Positions 23,501-26,051 of a DNA stretch of 26,051 nucleotides are shown in pieces. The notes beneath the pieces are model-generated. The model worked only from the letters and a program-made list of their open reading frames with translations. It had not been told where the DNA came from and searched no databases. Source of the DNA: Candidatus Cloacimonadota bacterium (GTDB taxonomy: Bacteria > Cloacimonadota > Cloacimonadia > Cloacimonadales > TCS61); contig JAFGEH010000014.1 of NCBI GenBank assembly GCA_016931665.1, forward strand, positions 1-26,051. Direction: 5' to 3'. The position numbers were made by a program, and so were the translations under genes. Every line of letters starts with the position of its first letter. Position 1 is the first letter of the stretch.

Positions 23501-24256
23501 TTATATCTTTCCCACCGGAGCCAGATAGATTATGAATTCATCCACTCCATCCAGGTGTAAAAGCTGGTCTACTTTGCTCTGATCATAAGCCCCTATGGCA
23601 CAGGTACCGGTCTGAATAGCTTCGGCTGCAAGGTAAAGATTCTGGCAGACATGGCCGCAATCCAGCAGGATTACTTTATGGGCTGAAATACTATATCGCC
23701 ATTCCGTCCTGTAGGGGATTACACTCCAGAGGAAGACGGCGGCACTTTTACCGCAGAAATCCTGACCGAAGGTAGCGTCATTGATCTTGTCAGCCAGCTC
23801 CGGATCAGAAAACAGGGGCAATAATTCGTGCGCGAGGGGTAAATATCGGTAAACACCCTGCTGCAACCCTTCCACATTAAGTATAATCAGGTAAGTTTCG
23901 AAAGGATGGCGTGCTCCGGCGGAGGGGACAGATCTCAGAGTGGCATAAGCCCTGTCCTGCCTGGTTATTACTTCCTTCACTCCCTGAGTTGACCAGAGAA
24001 GGAATGATAATTCGCTGAGAGTGATTGGTTGATCGGTGAAATTCCGATGACTGCGTCGTTTTTCGATACATGATTTCAAGCTGTCAATCGGAAGATCAAT
24101 CTTGTGCCACGGAACAAGGGGGATCGATTCAGTTTTACGGGGTGAATCCTTTTGCAGTGGCGGTTGAGGCAGGTTCTTCTGTTGATCGGTCTGGATCAGA
24201 TGCAGATCCAGGAAGTTTGCCTTTAGAAAATTTCTATTATTCTTAACATCATCCAT
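23501..24256 (-). CDS. SagB/ThcOx-type nitroreductase-family oxidoreductase
   Basis: The protein has 251 residues. ATG 24256 was chosen because it follows AGGGAGT; the frame runs to 24478 but that part overlaps the divergent gene. Blocks of the SagB-type FMN dehydrogenase family are CIEKRRSHRNFTDQPITLSE, LSFLLWSTQGV, SVPSAGARHPFETYLI, GVYRYLP, DCGHVCQNLYLAAEAIQTGT and CAIGAYD. The first third (about 1-65) is a polar lead without recognised domain. SagB enzymes oxidise azolines in peptide natural products, but most relatives stand alone and reduce or oxidise unknown substrates with FMN. No cyclodehydratase or precursor peptide is visible nearby, so a RiPP role is not supported. It heads the minus operon; a TTGACA hexamer (plus coordinates 24301-24306) lies upstream without a well-placed -10. 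Confidence 0.9.
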   Translation of the reverse strand: MDDVKNNRNFLKANFLDLHLIQTDQQKNLPQPPLQKDSPRKTESIPLVPWHKIDLPIDSLKSCIEKRRSHRNFTDQPITLSELSFLLWSTQGVKEVITRQDRAYATLRSVPSAGARHPFETYLIILNVEGLQQGVYRYLPLAHELLPLFSDPELADKINDATFGQDFCGKSAAVFLWSVIPYRTEWRYSISAHKVILLDCGHVCQNLYLAAEAIQTGTCAIGAYDQSKVDQLLHLDGVDEFIIYLAPVGKI

Positions 24257-24392
24257 TGTTTTTACTCCCTGGCAGGTATAAGCCGGTAAAGGGAAGAATT
24301 TGTCAAGTCGGATTATCCTGCTGCACTTAAATAATGCTTGACCGGATAAAAGCTTACGGTATTTGAACTCAGCTGATAGTACAGGAGGCGAA

Positions 24393-25856
24393 ATGAGGTT
24401 TTGGATTCCCATCGTCCTTTTTTTTATATTTTGCGGAAACCTGTTCAGCCAGATACCCGACTTAACCTTGTGGTACAATATCCGGAACAGCTCTTATACA
24501 GCTGATAGTCAGATACACATACGCTGCGAGACTATTGATGCTCCCTGGGGAACTACTGAAATTTTCTTCTGGCAGGATGAAAGCTGGCAATCCCTGGCAA
24601 TGGATACATATTCTGAATTTACCCTGGAAGGGATAATACCGGCAGATCCGGAAAACACGCTTATCTGTCGTATGAGAACAGGTAATGACAGCCTGGCAGC
24701 CCTGATGCCGGCTTATCTGGAGAATGACATATTCCCTCCAGACCTGAACGCTCTCAGCCTGATATCTTCCGATCCGTCCGGAGACACTCTGGCTGCCGCA
24801 CCTCAGGCGCTGGATCTTCTGGGCAGCGGGTTTGCCTTTTCGGACAGCAGATTCTACCTTGCACTCCAGAATAACGGTAATGGATTTCCTACTAACAGTG
24901 GAGGTTTCTTTCCCTCGGAATTCTATTTCTATATAGCGGGGTTAGTAAATCCTGAACATGTATTGATCGATTCGGTGGCTTATGCTTTTGTCTATGGCAA
25001 TATTCCCCTGGTACTATCTCCGGGACTTTACAGGATTTCCGGAACTGAGATCAGCTTTGAATCTTTGCAATTTATCGCTGGTATTGAAACATCTATAATA
25101 GGAGATATGCTGGTTATGTCCTGTCAGATCGATGATCTGGTTGATGACGAACTGTTCGGTGAGTGGCCAAGTTTGAGCAATTCACTTGGCCTGGATTGTT
25201 TCACCGGAGTTTACGCCTTACCCAGTGACATGTATCTGGTTGATTACACTATGCCGGCTCTGCTCTTCATTGATCAGTATATCATCGAGCCCTTTATCAA
25301 TCAGCTGCCGGCTCTCGGTAATATCAATTATCAGGAAGGTGAATTCTCCACTTCTATTGAGGTGGAGTATTTCGATTTCAATGGCAATTTTCCCCTGATA
25401 TCAGAAGTTATTGTACCGGATGCCGGCAGTTATCAGCTCTGGCCAGGTTCGTTTGATTATACCCAGCCGGTGATATTTACTGCTGAGATACCGGTAACGG
25501 GATGGGATCAGCTGATTATTAGATTCAGTGATAACGGGTACGAATTCAGCGAAGAAGTGGTGGTAAATACCAGTGCTGATAATGAAAATCTGGCTGCCAC
25601 AAACCTTTTTTCGATATTTCCTAATCCATGTAATCCTGCAACTAATATAAGATTTGAACTTCAGGAAGATGCCTGGATGGAATTAATTTTATATAACAGC
25701 CGGGGCCAGAAGGTAAAAACCATCCGGGATGAGTTCCAACCCGCTGGAAGTTATTCCATGTTACTGGATATGACGGCTAATAGTTCAGGACATTATTTTT
25801 GCCAGCTTAAGACGGGTAATACCATTCAGAGCAGAAAGGTCATCTTGCTGAAATAG
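24393..25856 (+). CDS. Secreted protein of unknown function with divergent sorting domain
   Basis: The protein has 487 residues. ATG 24393 follows AGGAGG at 24383-24388; the frame is open ten codons further up without a site. Signal peptide about 1-20 (MRFWIPIVLFFIFCGNLFSQ). Residues about 21-400 are beta-rich and acidic with no family I recognise; they include an Ig-like opening stretch (LTLWYNIRNSSYTADSQIHI). The tail, about 405-487, is a sorting domain of the window's type, but altered: PNPCNPATN in place of PNPFNP, no WDGKDE turn (it reads LLDMTANSSGHYF), ending RKVILLK. It may be a surface or secreted structural protein. It is divergent from the nitroreductase operon; a TTGACC hexamer at 24338-24343 is the best promoter hint. 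The next gene starts 18 bases after its stop. Confidence 0.82.
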   Translation: MRFWIPIVLFFIFCGNLFSQIPDLTLWYNIRNSSYTADSQIHIRCETIDAPWGTTEIFFWQDESWQSLAMDTYSEFTLEGIIPADPENTLICRMRTGNDSLAALMPAYLENDIFPPDLNALSLISSDPSGDTLAAAPQALDLLGSGFAFSDSRFYLALQNNGNGFPTNSGGFFPSEFYFYIAGLVNPEHVLIDSVAYAFVYGNIPLVLSPGLYRISGTEISFESLQFIAGIETSIIGDMLVMSCQIDDLVDDELFGEWPSLSNSLGLDCFTGVYALPSDMYLVDYTMPALLFIDQYIIEPFINQLPALGNINYQEGEFSTSIEVEYFDFNGNFPLISEVIVPDAGSYQLWPGSFDYTQPVIFTAEIPVTGWDQLIIRFSDNGYEFSEEVVVNTSADNENLAATNLFSIFPNPCNPATNIRFELQEDAWMELILYNSRGQKVKTIRDEFQPAGSYSMLLDMTANSSGHYFCQLKTGNTIQSRKVILLK

Positions 25857-25874
25857 GTTGAATATCGGAAATTT

Positions 25875-26051
25875 ATGACAGGAAAATTCTTTATTCTGCT
25901 TGGAGTTATATTAATAATTCTGGGAATTGTCATGCTTATTCCCGGCGTTGGTAGCTGGCTGGGAAATCTGCCGGGTGATATCAGGATCCGCCGGGGAAAT
26001 TTCTCCTGGCATTTTCCACTGGCAACCTGTCTGATCATAAGTCTTATTTTA
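25875..26051 (+). CDS. DUF2905 family membrane protein, cut by the window end
   Basis: The first 59 residues are visible and the frame is open at the edge. There is an N-terminal membrane segment (FFILLGVILIILGIVMLIPG), then the family signature LGNLPGDIRIRRGNF and a second membrane segment (FPLATCLIISLIL). DUF2905 proteins are about 70 residues with two membrane helices, so only about ten residues are missing. The function is not known. ATG 25875 is preceded by GGAA only, and lies 18 bases after the sorting-domain gene, so it is probably co-transcribed. Confidence 0.9.
   Translation, partial: MTGKFFILLGVILIILGIVMLIPGVGSWLGNLPGDIRIRRGNFSWHFPLATCLIISLIL

Noticed and set aside
23501..24256. 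RiPP biosynthesis cluster around the SagB-type enzyme
   Set aside because: No cyclodehydratase, precursor peptide or dedicated transporter is visible on either side. The neighbours are a protease and a divergent secreted protein.
24257..24478. N-terminal extension of the nitroreductase
   Set aside because: It overlaps the divergent gene start and has no ribosome site, whereas ATG 24256 follows AGGGAGT.

Overview
The window is about 43% GC by eye, densely coded, with short intergenic gaps, ordinary bacterial Shine-Dalgarno sites and no tRNA, rRNA, CRISPR array or insertion sequence that I could recognise. Five large exported proteins end in the same C-terminal block: PNPFNP near its start, a WDGKDE-like turn, SGIYF, and a final basic-hydrophobic tail ending in LLK or similar. 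This is the FlgD-Ig-like / type IX-style sorting domain. Together with two tandem gingipain-like (C25) peptidases it points to an FCB-group bacterium, most likely Candidatus Cloacimonadota. That assignment is inference from protein style, not a database result.

Layout. (1) 1-4662, minus strand: two adjacent C25 cysteine peptidase paralogues, the downstream one cut by the window edge, with a good sigma-54-type -24/-12 promoter upstream at 4714-4728. (2) 4663-5237: intergenic, holding a doubtful 89-residue ORF and a perfect 7-2-7 dyad in front of the next operon. (3) 5238-10010, plus strand: a five-gene overlapping operon of ruvX, mltG, a CPA2-type cation/proton antiporter with an Asp-Asp motif, a PtsN-like EIIA fused to a probable PII-like domain, and an NtrC-type sigma-54 activator. 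(4) 10011-10486: a regulatory-looking gap with two inverted repeats and a partial sigma-54 match. (5) 10487-16707, plus: a secreted zinc-phospholipase-C-like / beta-helix / sorting-domain fusion, then a double beta-helix sorting-domain protein. A hairpin lies between them and a strong terminator follows. (6) 16867-18585, plus: a YfaP-like (DUF2135) secreted protein and an LPP20-like lipoprotein, closed by a bidirectional hairpin. (7) 24256-18641, minus: a four-gene operon of SagB-type nitroreductase, secreted papain-like protease with sorting domain, xseA, and a GHL10 glycosidase-like protein. (8) 24393-26051, plus: a secreted sorting-domain protein of unknown function, then the start of a DUF2905 membrane protein.

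How the parts may fit. Much of the window makes envelope and secreted products: C25 and C1-type peptidases, a phospholipase-like enzyme, beta-helix surface proteins, and peptidoglycan-acting MltG and GHL10. The housekeeping genes ruvX and xseA sit inside these operons. The most system-like unit is the antiporter, EIIA-PII fusion and sigma-54 activator co-transcribed with mltG. The sigma-54 promoter before the C25 genes, and the weaker one after the activator gene, raise the possibility that this activator controls secreted-enzyme genes on both sides of its own operon.
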